From a virus, in IMG/VR virus record IMGVR_UViG_3300044982_000101, positions 1-33,884 of that record: 33,884 nucleotides of DNA; one strand, given 5' to 3'. Below the pieces are notes generated by a model. The model ran no database searches and was not told where the DNA came from. It saw only the letters and a program-made list of their open reading frames with translations. Both the position numbers and the translations under genes were made by a program. This document shows, in pieces, positions 9,029 through 15,320 of the stretch. Positions within the stretch are counted from its first letter, which is position 1. Each line of letters starts with the position of its first letter.

Positions 9029-9045
9029 AGGTTATTCCGGGGTGT

Positions 9046-9051
9046 TAAGGT
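9046..9051 (+). promoter_or_regulatory. -10-like box of the DUF4177-like gene
   Basis: TAAGGT with exactly 6 bases to the ATG at 9058. ATGACA at 9022-9027 could be a -35 at 18-base spacing. Confidence 0.5.
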
Positions 9052-9057
9052 GTCGAG

Positions 9058-9228
9058 ATGAAAAAGTTCGAGTACCGCTACGTGCAGCCCTCGGCTTATT
9101 CCGAACAATGGCTCAACGAAATCGGAGCCGAAGGCTGGGAATTCGCGTGGGCCAACAATCAGGGCGGCTTATGGTTTAAGCGCGAGATTCCACAGATTCA
9201 TCCTGACGCGATAAGAGATCGGGTTTAG
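9058..9228 (+). CDS. DUF4177-like small protein on the counter-strand (56 aa)
   Basis: The sequence MKKFEYRYVQ, then WLNEIGAEGWEFAW and GGLWFKRE, fits the DUF4177 pattern (KKWEYKVV...LNELGxEGWELV...FKR), a small domain of unknown function common in bacteria and phages. It begins 30 bases from the divergent ejection gene and overlaps the last 53 bases of the convergent acetyltransferase gene. A TAAGGT box lies exactly 6 bases before the ATG, and ATGACA lies 18 bases before that box, so it looks like a leaderless gene with its own promoter. Likely cytoplasmic. It probably acts in the host or lysogen rather than in the virion (inference). Confidence 0.75.
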   Translation: MKKFEYRYVQPSAYSEQWLNEIGAEGWEFAWANNQGGLWFKREIPQIHPDAIRDRV

Positions 9229-9769
9229 AAATTCCGAGGCACACCTGATCGAGCAGGCGGCCGCCGCGTAAGGTCGAGCGCTTGTTGATCCCGTAGAACT
9301 CAAATCCGGCGCGGCGCGCGAAGCGAATCCCGAGATGATTGTCGCGGGGCACTTCGCCGACCAACCGCCGGGCTTTGGTTTCGCGCCACATCCACGCCAG
9401 CATTTCCTTAAACGCCGTCAAAGCCAAATTTCCGTAACTGCGCGGCAGGAAGGCCATGTGCGCGCCGTATTGCACGTGGGTTTGCGGGATGAAGGCGGCG
9501 AAGCCGAAAATTCCCTGATCGTCTTTCGCCAGCAAATAAATCAGCAACTCGCTCTCGGTGGGCTTCCAGCTCTCGCGGTCGTTCGTGTAATCGTCGGAGA
9601 TGCTGGGGAAGATGCGCGGGTGCAGCGCCAGCTTGCGGATCGCCGCGTAATCGCGGGAGCGAAACACGATGAAGCTGGGCGCAGGTAAGGAAATAATCTC
9701 CCGCGGCTCGCCATGCTGCTCTTCGAGAACGTGCATGTCGCGATCCGTCATCTGCCCGTCTTCGGTCAT
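9176..9769 (-). CDS. GNAT-type acetyltransferase
   Basis: 197 residues from the ATG at 9767-9769, chosen because it overlaps the upstream stop by ATGA; upstream residues in the same frame are out-of-frame shadow. The fold signs are those of the GNAT family: a beta segment LLIYLLAKDDQGIFGFAAFI (motif D-like), then HMAFLPRSYGNLALTAFKEMLAWMW in the acetyl-CoA region, then RRLVGEVPRDNHLGIRFARRAGFEFYG, a clear motif B with N-x-x-G-I-R-F-A-x-x-x-G-F. The usual R/Q-x-x-G-x-G/A loop is degenerate (PRSYGNLAL), so activity is not certain. Similar GNAT-like proteins occur beside tail genes in P22-like phages. Substrate unknown; modification of a host or virion protein is possible. Confidence 0.75.
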   Translation of the reverse strand: MTEDGQMTDRDMHVLEEQHGEPREIISLPAPSFIVFRSRDYAAIRKLALHPRIFPSISDDYTNDRESWKPTESELLIYLLAKDDQGIFGFAAFIPQTHVQYGAHMAFLPRSYGNLALTAFKEMLAWMWRETKARRLVGEVPRDNHLGIRFARRAGFEFYGINKRSTLRGGRLLDQVCLGISKPDLLSRQDESVESRA

Positions 9770-10098
9770 CCGACCTTCCACCAGTTGGTCCCGTCGCTCT
9801 TGATCTTCAAAAAGGAAAACTGCGCGGTCAGCGTGTAGGGGCCGCCTTGAACGCCGTTCAGCGTGTACACGTTGGCATCGTTCGAAGTCTTGACGTAGGT
9901 GATCTCTTTGCATTGCCCGCTCTGCCCCGAGGTTTGAATGCCTGCGGTCGGGGGATCTTCGGCATAGCTGCCCGCAGAGCTGTCGACTTCGTAGAGCGGT
10001 TGCAGATTCTGGGTGATCAGCAGCCACTGGTGATCCGCCGGGGACAGGTTCGAGTTCTGCGTGGTCGGCGGCGGCGGAAGATAGGGAGTGGTGGGCAT
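9766..10098 (-). CDS. Small virion-associated protein, unknown
   Basis: 110 residues, unknown family. Pro-rich start (MPTTPYLPPPP), then LSPADHQWLLITQNLQPLYEV and a beta-rich second half: CKEITYVKTSNDANVYTLNG, TLTAQFSFLKIKSDGTNWWKV. The last strand resembles the beta ending of fibre or decoration proteins. It lies 6 bases downstream of the tail-hub gene and overlaps the acetyltransferase start by ATGA, so it is co-translated with both. A tail or head-completion accessory is the simplest reading; I see no motif that proves it. Confidence 0.6.
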   Translation of the reverse strand: MPTTPYLPPPPTTQNSNLSPADHQWLLITQNLQPLYEVDSSAGSYAEDPPTAGIQTSGQSGQCKEITYVKTSNDANVYTLNGVQGGPYTLTAQFSFLKIKSDGTNWWKVG

Positions 10099-10104
10099 CA
10101 GGTC

Positions 10105-11562
10105 TCAGTTCTTCTGCACCGTCGCCTCAAAAAACGCATTCGTGAAATACCACGGATAGGGATCGGACCAGGTGACTTCCCACACTCGCTTGCGGGCGCG
10201 GCCAAGCATGCGTTTGATCACGCGCTTTCCGTACTGGCCCTGCATCCCCACGCTCAAGAAATATGTCTTCGACCAGGTCTGCCCGCTGTCGTTCGACCAG
10301 CGCAGCATGAGCTGAGGCGGGCGCGGGTTGCCGTCGCCATCAAGGAGTGGCACGCCGGGCGCGAGTCCGGTTCCCAGCACGAACTCAATCTGCTCGTAGT
10401 AAATCCACTTGTTGGCTTTGCCCGTCGTCGGGGTTCGCCGCCAGCCGCGGATCGTGTTGCCGAAGTCGGTCAGATATTTCGAGCTCAAGTCGTAAATATT
10501 TCCCGAGGCCCAGTCGCCGACGAGATGCTTGCCGAAGTTGTAGGTGTGGCAGATGGCCCGATCCATGATGTAGGTTCCGTTGGCCTCGACCCAGAAGCCG
10601 CGCTGGTGCCAGAGTTGCGCCGTGATGTCGTACACCCAGCTCTGATTCGCGGTGGGGAAGTCGATCACCCAGAAGGTGTGCCCGTTTTCCTGATAGGTCC
10701 AACCCACGGCATCGTCGTAGACCGCGAAGCGCTGCCAGGCCAGCTCGATCGCGTGCGTCGAAACCCGCTGCCCGTTGTAGCCGTTGGCAAACATGGCGAC
10801 CAGGGCGCCGCGCTCGTCCTGCGAGAGCCAGAACACCACTTCGTCGGCCTGCACCATGGCGAAGGTCGCGCCCGAGCCCACTTCGGCGAACGCGCCCTGA
10901 ATCGGAATGAAGACCGGGAAGCCCGCGCCGCCGTTGTAGTACCACACGCTCTTTTTTGCCGAGGCGAACTGAATCTGGCGGTGGTCCGAGATCATGGAGA
11001 CGATGTTGTCGGGGAAATAGCTCAGGGTGGCGATGTTCAACCCGTTCCATGTGGTTGCGTCCTCTAAATTCGATTGCTGGAAGGTGTGCGAGCCCTGCAA
11101 GGTCGCGATAATATAGCCGTCGCAGAAGTCGATGGTGAGCACCGGGCCGTTGAACTGCGCCATGTTCACGGCGACGAAGACGTTGGTCGAGAGCGTGAGC
11201 ACGAACAGGTTGCCGTTGTTCGAGACCACGAGCTGTGTTTCGTTGGCGGTGATCTTGGTGATCAGGCTCGGCGGCGCACCGAGAGAGCCGCGATTGATCA
11301 TCGCTCCGGATGCGTCGAGTTCCCATAAAAACGAAGCCGCGAAAAAGGTCCGGCCGTTGACCGTGAATCCGCCGGGCACCGCGCCTTCCGGAAGCTGCGC
11401 GAAAATCTTGCGGCCGGGCGTTTGCAGCAGCGCTTTCGGCGTGGCGGCGTTTTCGCTTCCCGACACTTCGACGTAGCAGTTCATCGCCAGCTCGTCGTCG
11501 ATCACCGGCGAGATCGCGGTGTAGCTGGGGCCAACAAAACCGAAGGGAGCGGCTTGCGGCAT
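10105..11562 (-). CDS. P22 gp10-like tail hub / packaged-DNA stabilization protein
   Basis: 485 residues from the ATG at 11560-11562; an earlier in-frame start at 11610 would run into the counter-strand gene. The pattern is that of the P22 gp10 beta-propeller: an N-terminal block (SYTAISPVIDDELAMNCYVE, then ALLQTPGRKIF) matching the P..vn.y.E...gk..L...pG opening, repeated blades with VWYYNGGAGF, VVFWLSQDERG and THAIELAWQR, and a strongly conserved end: MLRWSNDSGQTWS, GQYGKRVIKRMLGRARKRVWEV, TWSDPYPW. In P22 the protein closes the tail channel after packaging and joins gp4 to the tailspike or needle. It sits two minus-strand genes from the gp4-like gene, as expected. Confidence 0.88.
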   Translation of the reverse strand: MPQAAPFGFVGPSYTAISPVIDDELAMNCYVEVSGSENAATPKALLQTPGRKIFAQLPEGAVPGGFTVNGRTFFAASFLWELDASGAMINRGSLGAPPSLITKITANETQLVVSNNGNLFVLTLSTNVFVAVNMAQFNGPVLTIDFCDGYIIATLQGSHTFQQSNLEDATTWNGLNIATLSYFPDNIVSMISDHRQIQFASAKKSVWYYNGGAGFPVFIPIQGAFAEVGSGATFAMVQADEVVFWLSQDERGALVAMFANGYNGQRVSTHAIELAWQRFAVYDDAVGWTYQENGHTFWVIDFPTANQSWVYDITAQLWHQRGFWVEANGTYIMDRAICHTYNFGKHLVGDWASGNIYDLSSKYLTDFGNTIRGWRRTPTTGKANKWIYYEQIEFVLGTGLAPGVPLLDGDGNPRPPQLMLRWSNDSGQTWSKTYFLSVGMQGQYGKRVIKRMLGRARKRVWEVTWSDPYPWYFTNAFFEATVQKN

Positions 11563-11567
11563 GGGAT

Positions 11568-11573
11568 TAGAAT
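11568..11573 (+). promoter_or_regulatory. -10-like box of the two-segment membrane peptide
   Basis: TAGAAT with 6 bases to the GTG at 11580. No good -35 at 17 bases. The divergent tail-hub ATG is 5 bases from the box on the other side. Confidence 0.5.
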
Positions 11574-11579
11574 TGCGGG

Positions 11580-11726
11580 GTGAAAATCTTCGTTCTGATC
11601 TCGACGGCAATCGGCTCGTTGGTTGCGATTGCAGCGCGGCACGACATCACCGAGTTCGGGGGATGGGTGCGTTTGGGAATCACGCTCGGATTCGCGGCGA
11701 TGCTGATCGGATTGGTCATGCGTTAG
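11580..11726 (+). CDS. Tiny two-segment membrane protein on the counter-strand (48 aa)
   Basis: Too short for most gene callers. GTG start at 11580 with a TAGAAT box exactly 6 bases upstream (11568-11573), like a leaderless gene. The protein has two hydrophobic segments, IFVLISTAIGSLVAIAA and WVRLGITLGFAAMLIGLVM, joined by a polar turn RHDITEFGG: a helical hairpin as in small holins. It starts 17 bases from the divergent tail-hub gene and its stop TAG overlaps the opposite TAA at 11723 (shared TTAG), filling the gap exactly. A holin-like or inner-membrane moron role is inferred. It could be a superinfection-exclusion peptide instead. Confidence 0.7.
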   Translation: MKIFVLISTAIGSLVAIAARHDITEFGGWVRLGITLGFAAMLIGLVMR

Positions 11727-12010
11727 CTTTTGTGCGGCCCGAGGATCACGGGCACTGCCTCAGTCAGGTGCTTCGCCAGAAAATCCGCTTCACTCAAACT
11801 CAGATCGGCCCGCGGAACTTTCACGGTGTGCCACACCGCCGCCTTTTTCGGATCGCGATGTTCTTTGGGATCGTGCAGGCGCACCGTCAGCGTCAGCAGG
11901 TCCGGACCGGGCGGCTCATCGACGAAGATGATCTTTTTCGCGTCCGGATCCCAGACGCGCATCTTGCCGGGGGGGACTTCGAGCGGGGGAGCGGGGACGA
12001 GATCAGGCAT
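11723..12010 (-). CDS. Small unknown protein in head-tail region (95 aa)
   Basis: The ATG at 12008-12010 (MPDLVPAPPLEVPPG) is taken as the start; the in-frame extension up to 12142 has out-of-frame composition. Pro-rich N-terminus, then VWDPDAKKIIFVDEPP, LTLTVRLHDPKEH and a charged end LSLSEADFLAKHLTEAVPVI. Unknown family, cytoplasmic and soluble-looking. It lies between the gp4-like adaptor and the gp10-like hub and ends overlapping the convergent membrane peptide by four bases. A TAGAATTC box lies 4 bases before its ATG on the plus strand, the same arrangement seen at the starts at 11562 and 13267. A virion assembly role is possible but unsupported. Confidence 0.6.
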   Translation of the reverse strand: MPDLVPAPPLEVPPGKMRVWDPDAKKIIFVDEPPGPDLLTLTVRLHDPKEHRDPKKAAVWHTVKVPRADLSLSEADFLAKHLTEAVPVILGPHKS

Positions 12011-12147
12011 GGAGTAGAATTCGCTTTTGGGGTAGTAGCGCTTGGTCACCGACCGCAAAGGGGAGCGATCCCCAGACTGCTGAGAGTCGCAAATGCGGAA
12101 GCACTTCAGCGCGAGGCGGTCAGCAGCCGTCAGCCCCGTCAAATTTT

Positions 12148-12468
12148 ATGAACCGCCGCAACTTCCTCTCCCTGTTTTCCGCTGGTGTCGCTGGCCTCGC
12201 GCTGGAGCAGGCGATCCCGCTGGGGCGGGTGTGGAGTTTCCCGAAAAAGATCGTGATCGCGCGACCAGTTGAAGTCGGAGCATTTTCAGACGGTGAAGCC
12301 TTCGCGGTTCTGAACTCGGCGAACGAAATATGGTTCTACGATCAAACCGGAAAACTCTGGAGATGGGGCAACACGCCGAAACCTGTCTGTGTCGGCCATC
12401 CGATTGATGTATCAAAAATCAACTTCACTGCGGCCTTCCCCCCGGATAATTCCCATACGCCCAGTTGA
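12148..12468 (+). CDS. Twin-arginine signal small protein, copy 1 (106 aa)
   Basis: Begins MNRRNFLSLFSAGVAGLAL: an RR-x-F-L Tat motif, a weakly hydrophobic core and a likely cleavage zone at EQAIPL. It shares a block with the protein encoded at 13284, ALEQAIPLxRVWSFPKxIV, so the two are paralogs, then diverges. The mature part is small and beta-like: EAFAVLNSANEIWFYDQTGKLWRWG, ending PPDNSHTPS. It is exported folded in most Tat systems, so it would act in the envelope. The 3' end overlaps the adaptor gene by 44 bases. It lacks a TANNNT box 6 bases before the ATG, but a TAGAAT lies at 12014, giving a possible 120-base leader. Function unknown; a lysogenic-conversion or exclusion role is a guess. 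Confidence 0.75.
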   Translation: MNRRNFLSLFSAGVAGLALEQAIPLGRVWSFPKKIVIARPVEVGAFSDGEAFAVLNSANEIWFYDQTGKLWRWGNTPKPVCVGHPIDVSKINFTAAFPPDNSHTPS

Positions 12469-13267
12469 AATCCTGTTTCTGTCCGCTCGGTTTTGCTCTT
12501 GGCATCCCTGCATCCTGGGTCACAATGCGCGGCGACTTCGCGTTGTTCCCGAACACCGCCGCCCTCGCCTGCAAGGCTGAGTTCGCAAGCTCCGGAGAGC
12601 CTTCGCGCTGCGCTCCGGGCAATAGCAACTCGGCCAGCGTGAGCATGAGCGCCGCGCGGTAGGCCGGAGGCAGCGTGCCCGGTCCTCCCGGTCCGCCGAT
12701 GGGGTCTTGAATCGAGACGAACTGCGCGATCATTTGCCAGATTTCGAGGCGCACCTGCCGCGAGATGTTGCACACCGGCCAGAAGTAAATCGAGCCATCG
12801 GGCGAAGTCGGATCGTAGTAGAGATCGGTCGGGACATTGGTTTGGATGTTTTTGACCTGCTGCGCCGCCCACCATTGCCGGTCGCGAATGTTGATCGGCA
12901 GATCGACCAGTCCGGGATCGGAAAGCGAAACCACGTTTTGCAGCAGCAGATTCGCCGATTCGATGCGCACCGGGCGGGGCTGGCCTTTGGTCGAGAAAAT
13001 TGCCGTCGCGCTCGGCCCGAAGCTCACCGGATTCGTGTTGGCGGGCAGGCTGTACACGTTGAAGGCGTAGGAATAGACGTAGAACTGCTTCGCCTGCCAC
13101 ACATCGATCAGATAGTTCAGCTTGCGGAAGGCCCATTGCGCTTCGTCGTTGCCGGGGGTTTCGCCGGGCGGGACCGCGCCGATCTCGATCAGCGAGTCGG
13201 TGATCAGGTCCAGCACCGTGTACGACAACGGGGCCGGGGGATTGACGGGAGGGCCGATGGGAGACAT
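12425..13267 (-). CDS. P22 gp4-like head-to-tail adaptor
   Basis: 280 residues. The N-terminus is the signature of the gp4 tail accessory family: TVLDLITDSLIEIGAVPPGE, then AFRKLNYLIDVWQAKQFYVY, matching the LDLIxxALxxIGVxxxGExxxxxxxxxALxxLNxLLDxW opening. The middle (VRIESANLLLQN, RQWWAAQQVKNIQTNVPTDLYYDP, GSIYFWPV) fits the central beta domain, and LPPAYRAALMLTLAELLLPGAQRE is the conserved helix near the end. P22 gp4 binds under the portal as the first head-completion protein and has a lysozyme-like fold. Longer than P22 gp4 (166 aa), as in many environmental relatives. The start at 13265-13267 is back-to-back with Tat copy 2. Confidence 0.85.
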   Translation of the reverse strand: MSPIGPPVNPPAPLSYTVLDLITDSLIEIGAVPPGETPGNDEAQWAFRKLNYLIDVWQAKQFYVYSYAFNVYSLPANTNPVSFGPSATAIFSTKGQPRPVRIESANLLLQNVVSLSDPGLVDLPINIRDRQWWAAQQVKNIQTNVPTDLYYDPTSPDGSIYFWPVCNISRQVRLEIWQMIAQFVSIQDPIGGPGGPGTLPPAYRAALMLTLAELLLPGAQREGSPELANSALQARAAVFGNNAKSPRIVTQDAGMPRAKPSGQKQDFNWAYGNYPGGRPQ

Positions 13268-13271
13268 GGGT

Positions 13272-13277
13272 TAGAAT
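13272..13277 (+). promoter_or_regulatory. -10-like box of Tat protein copy 2
   Basis: TAGAAT with 6 bases to the ATG at 13284; the divergent adaptor ATG is 4 bases from the box. TTGACG at 13242-13247 is too far upstream (24 bases) to be a normal -35. Confidence 0.55.
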
Positions 13278-13283
13278 TCGGAA

Positions 13284-13691
13284 ATGGATCGGCGACGATT
13301 TCTTCAGTGGCTCGGTTTGGGAGCTGGAGCGGTTGCGTTAGAGCAGGCGATCCCGCTGAATCGTGTCTGGTCGTTCCCGAAAAATATCGTTGTAATGTCG
13401 CCGGGCGCTATTCGGTTGGAGCCCGGAGAGGCGGTGCAGTTCATCAAGGCGTGGGATCCAGAGCGAGCACGAATGTTATGCCGACTCGACGTTCTATTTG
13501 GCTTCAATCCTTATCCCGATTCGCTGGCGATCACAAACCAGAGCGGAAGAGCGATCACAGTGCCGCTGCCTGAACACTTTCCCCACGTTCCACCACTAGC
13601 GGTCGAAATGCTCTGCGCCGAACTGAAGGAGCGCGGCGAACTCTATCGGCCGACTGGAATGTTCGGCGTACACTATTCTCCCGAGGGTTAG
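13284..13691 (+). CDS. Twin-arginine signal small protein, copy 2 (135 aa)
   Basis: Starts MDRRRFLQWLGLGAGAVAL: Tat motif RRRFLQ, hydrophobic core, then EQAIPLNRVWSFPKNIVV, nearly the same as copy 1 at 12148. The rest (ERARMLCRLDVLFGFNPY, LAITNQSGRAITVPLPEHFP, YRPTGMFGVHYSPEG) is unrelated to anything I know and differs from copy 1, so a shared export and anchor segment carries different cargo. A TAGAAT box at 13272-13277 sits exactly 6 bases before the ATG, implying a leaderless mRNA. It is 16 bases from the divergent adaptor start, and its TAG overlaps the opposite TAA at 13688 in a shared TTAG. Confidence 0.8.
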   Translation: MDRRRFLQWLGLGAGAVALEQAIPLNRVWSFPKNIVVMSPGAIRLEPGEAVQFIKAWDPERARMLCRLDVLFGFNPYPDSLAITNQSGRAITVPLPEHFPHVPPLAVEMLCAELKERGELYRPTGMFGVHYSPEG

Positions 13692-14074
13692 GCCTTCGCG
13701 TCGTCCCCTTCATCGAGCGCCGCCAACTCTTCCGCCGACATATTCTCTTCCCGCGGCGCGAGAATCGCTTTGGCCGCGATGCCGGAGTTCCGGTTGATCT
13801 TGGAATAATCGTGATCCGGCGAAGGCGTCAGCTTGAATCCGCGTTTCAAGGCAGCGGCTTCCTGTTTTTTCGCATCCGGCCCGGCTTCGATTTTGAGCAC
13901 GCGGCCATTTCCGTGGTGATACACCAGTTTCGGAAATTCGTTTTGCGGGTCGCGCGGGTTGTAGGCCTTTTTCGGCGGATTGTTGATGTCGGTGATGAAG
14001 ATGTCGTTCGAAGGCTGATCGACGGTGAAGTGATTTTCGGTGATGGTGCGAACGCTTTGGGCTGCGGGTGCCAT
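13688..14074 (-). CDS. Small unknown head-region protein (128 aa)
   Basis: The start at the ATG 14072-14074 is supported by AGAGGA five bases upstream; an in-frame ATG at 14203 directly follows the U6 of the tRNA-like element and has no ribosome site, but cannot be excluded. Sequence: MAPAAQSVRTITENHFTVDQ, then FITDINNPPKKAYNPRDPQNEFPKLVYHH, then KLTPSPDHDYSKINRNSG and an acidic tail EENMSAEELAALDEGDD. Unknown family. The second half (KLVYHHGNGRVLKIE..AAALKRGFKLTPS) recalls short proteins encoded next to coat genes in metagenomic podoviruses, but I cannot name it. Probably virion-associated by position. Confidence 0.6.
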   Translation of the reverse strand: MAPAAQSVRTITENHFTVDQPSNDIFITDINNPPKKAYNPRDPQNEFPKLVYHHGNGRVLKIEAGPDAKKQEAAALKRGFKLTPSPDHDYSKINRNSGIAAKAILAPREENMSAEELAALDEGDDAKA

Positions 14075-14206
14075 AGATTCCTCTTGGTGTTTTTGTGCGA
14101 GCAGATTTTTACGGGTGCGGGTGTCGCGCGGGACTCCGGTCAGATCGAATTCGAGCGGCCAGCGTTCCCGCGGCGCTTTCCGGCTGGCTTCGTTCAGGGG
14201 CATGGG

Positions 14207-14293
14207 AAAAAAGACTGACGGCGGCTGCCCTGTTTCATGGCAAGACCTCCGCTCAATTGCGGCGCTCTATATCTGAGCTACGCGCCGTCAGTC
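14207..14293 (-). ncRNA. tRNA-like cloverleaf closed by an 11-bp stem and followed by U6
   Basis: Read on the minus strand: an 11-bp perfect closing stem (GACTGACGGCG with CGCCGTCAGTC, 14283-14293 and 14213-14223) encloses three hairpins and is followed by six Ts (14207-14212). Arm 1 GCTC/GAGC with a 7-base loop is preceded by TA, as in positions 8-13 of tRNAs. Arm 2 CCGC/GCGG has a 6-base loop AATTGA. Arm 3 TGCC/GGCA has a 9-base loop. The linkers are 1 base and AGGTCT, as in a tRNA variable region. It is not a normal tRNA: the D-loop lacks GG, the T-loop lacks TTC, the anticodon loop is one base short and the closing stem is too long. It may be a degenerate tRNA, a structured regulatory RNA or an elaborate terminator between two virion genes. 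Confidence 0.6.
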
Positions 14294-14306
14294 AGTTCAC
14301 AGCAAC

Positions 14307-15254
14307 TTAGTAAAACGCGAAGTACGGTCCCTGCAACGTCGTATACGTCGTCGAGGGAGTGATCGTCGCCGGGATGGTGGCGTAGGTCTGCCCGGTATAG
14401 ATCTGGGTCAGAGTGCCGGCGTTGCCGTCGGCGGTGGCGATCAGGTTCAGGGTGTCGGACGAGGACTGCGATTGCGAGCAGCCCCAGAACCAGGCCGGCC
14501 CCACCGCGAAATATTGCGCGGTGAAGGCAAACTGCTGGTACTGGCTGGCAGTGCCGGTCGTGGTGGTCGAGCCGGAGTTCGCGAGCAGGTTTCCCGCCGC
14601 ATCGTAGAGAATCACGTTGCGGTGCCCGTTGGCCGTGGTCGCCCCGTTCAAAATCCACAACCCCGTCAACAGTTTGTCCTGGGGCAGATAGATTTGCGAA
14701 CAGTACATGCTGGTGTTGGTGGTCGCGGTCGAAGTTCCGACCCCGGTCAGCACCGCCCCGCCCGGCGAAGGCGAGAACAGAATCGCCGGCGACTGGCCTT
14801 CGACGCCGCGCACCCATTTGCCGTTATAGCAATCGGAGTACACGTTGTTGGTGACGTCGATGTAGGGCAGGATCAGCGACGAGCGGGTGCAACTGCCGAA
14901 GGGATAACCAATCGGCGTCTGCGACTGGAAATAGTACGGAGGTCCGTACCAGACCACCGCGCCCGAAGGATGCGTCGAAACCCAAGTGCTCGGTCCGGCG
15001 CCGCGCGTCACGGAAACAGTTTTCGCCACGGTGTTGACCGCGTTCACAAAATCGGCTTCGCCTTCGATGTAGAGCATGGTCGCGTTGGCCGTGATGCCGG
15101 TCACCGACGCCAGCACGAAGGTGTTCGACTGCGAGCTGGAGCTGGTGACGGCGGACGACAGCGTGGTGAAAGAGACGTAGGTTTGCGCGAACGACAGCGA
15201 GGCCGCCAGGAGCAAACCACAGAGAAGCAGCGAATTGCGTAGTGTGTTTTTCAT
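14307..15254 (-). CDS. Signal-peptide-bearing virion protein next to the coat gene
   Basis: 315 residues from the ATG at 15252-15254; the longer frame to 15284 lacks a ribosome site. The N-terminus MKNTLRNSLLLCGLLLAASLSFAQ is a textbook Sec signal peptide with an S-F-A cleavage box. A domain follows in which FVLASVTGITANATMLYIEGE then VAKTVSVTRGAGPSTWVSTHPSGAVVWYGPP recalls small phage virion domains with the pattern vxsxxGxxvxVxRG...aHxsGAxV. The rest is beta-rich with paired Cys (CTRSS, YSDCYNGKW, MYCSQIYLP) and ends TTYTTLQGPYFAFY. Immediate position after the major capsid protein suggests a head decoration or fibre protein. The signal peptide makes this odd. Function unknown. Confidence 0.65.
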   Translation of the reverse strand: MKNTLRNSLLLCGLLLAASLSFAQTYVSFTTLSSAVTSSSSQSNTFVLASVTGITANATMLYIEGEADFVNAVNTVAKTVSVTRGAGPSTWVSTHPSGAVVWYGPPYYFQSQTPIGYPFGSCTRSSLILPYIDVTNNVYSDCYNGKWVRGVEGQSPAILFSPSPGGAVLTGVGTSTATTNTSMYCSQIYLPQDKLLTGLWILNGATTANGHRNVILYDAAGNLLANSGSTTTTGTASQYQQFAFTAQYFAVGPAWFWGCSQSQSSSDTLNLIATADGNAGTLTQIYTGQTYATIPATITPSTTYTTLQGPYFAFY

Positions 15255-15320
15255 GGTTGTATGTGCCCGGAGGAAAATCACCAAATCATGTTGATGTGAT
15301 ATTCGCCCGAAGCTCTCCTT

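Noticed and set aside
9770-10027. N-terminal extension of the acetyltransferase
   Set aside because: It overlaps the whole preceding gene out of frame, and the ATGA overlap at 9766-9769 marks the true start.
13242-13277. TTGACG as a -35 for the TAGAAT at 13272
   Set aside because: Spacing of 24 bases is too long for a normal sigma-70-type promoter.
14213-14293. Calling the cloverleaf a functional tRNA
   Set aside because: The anticodon loop has 6 bases, the T-loop lacks TTC, the D-loop lacks GG and the closing stem is 11 bp.
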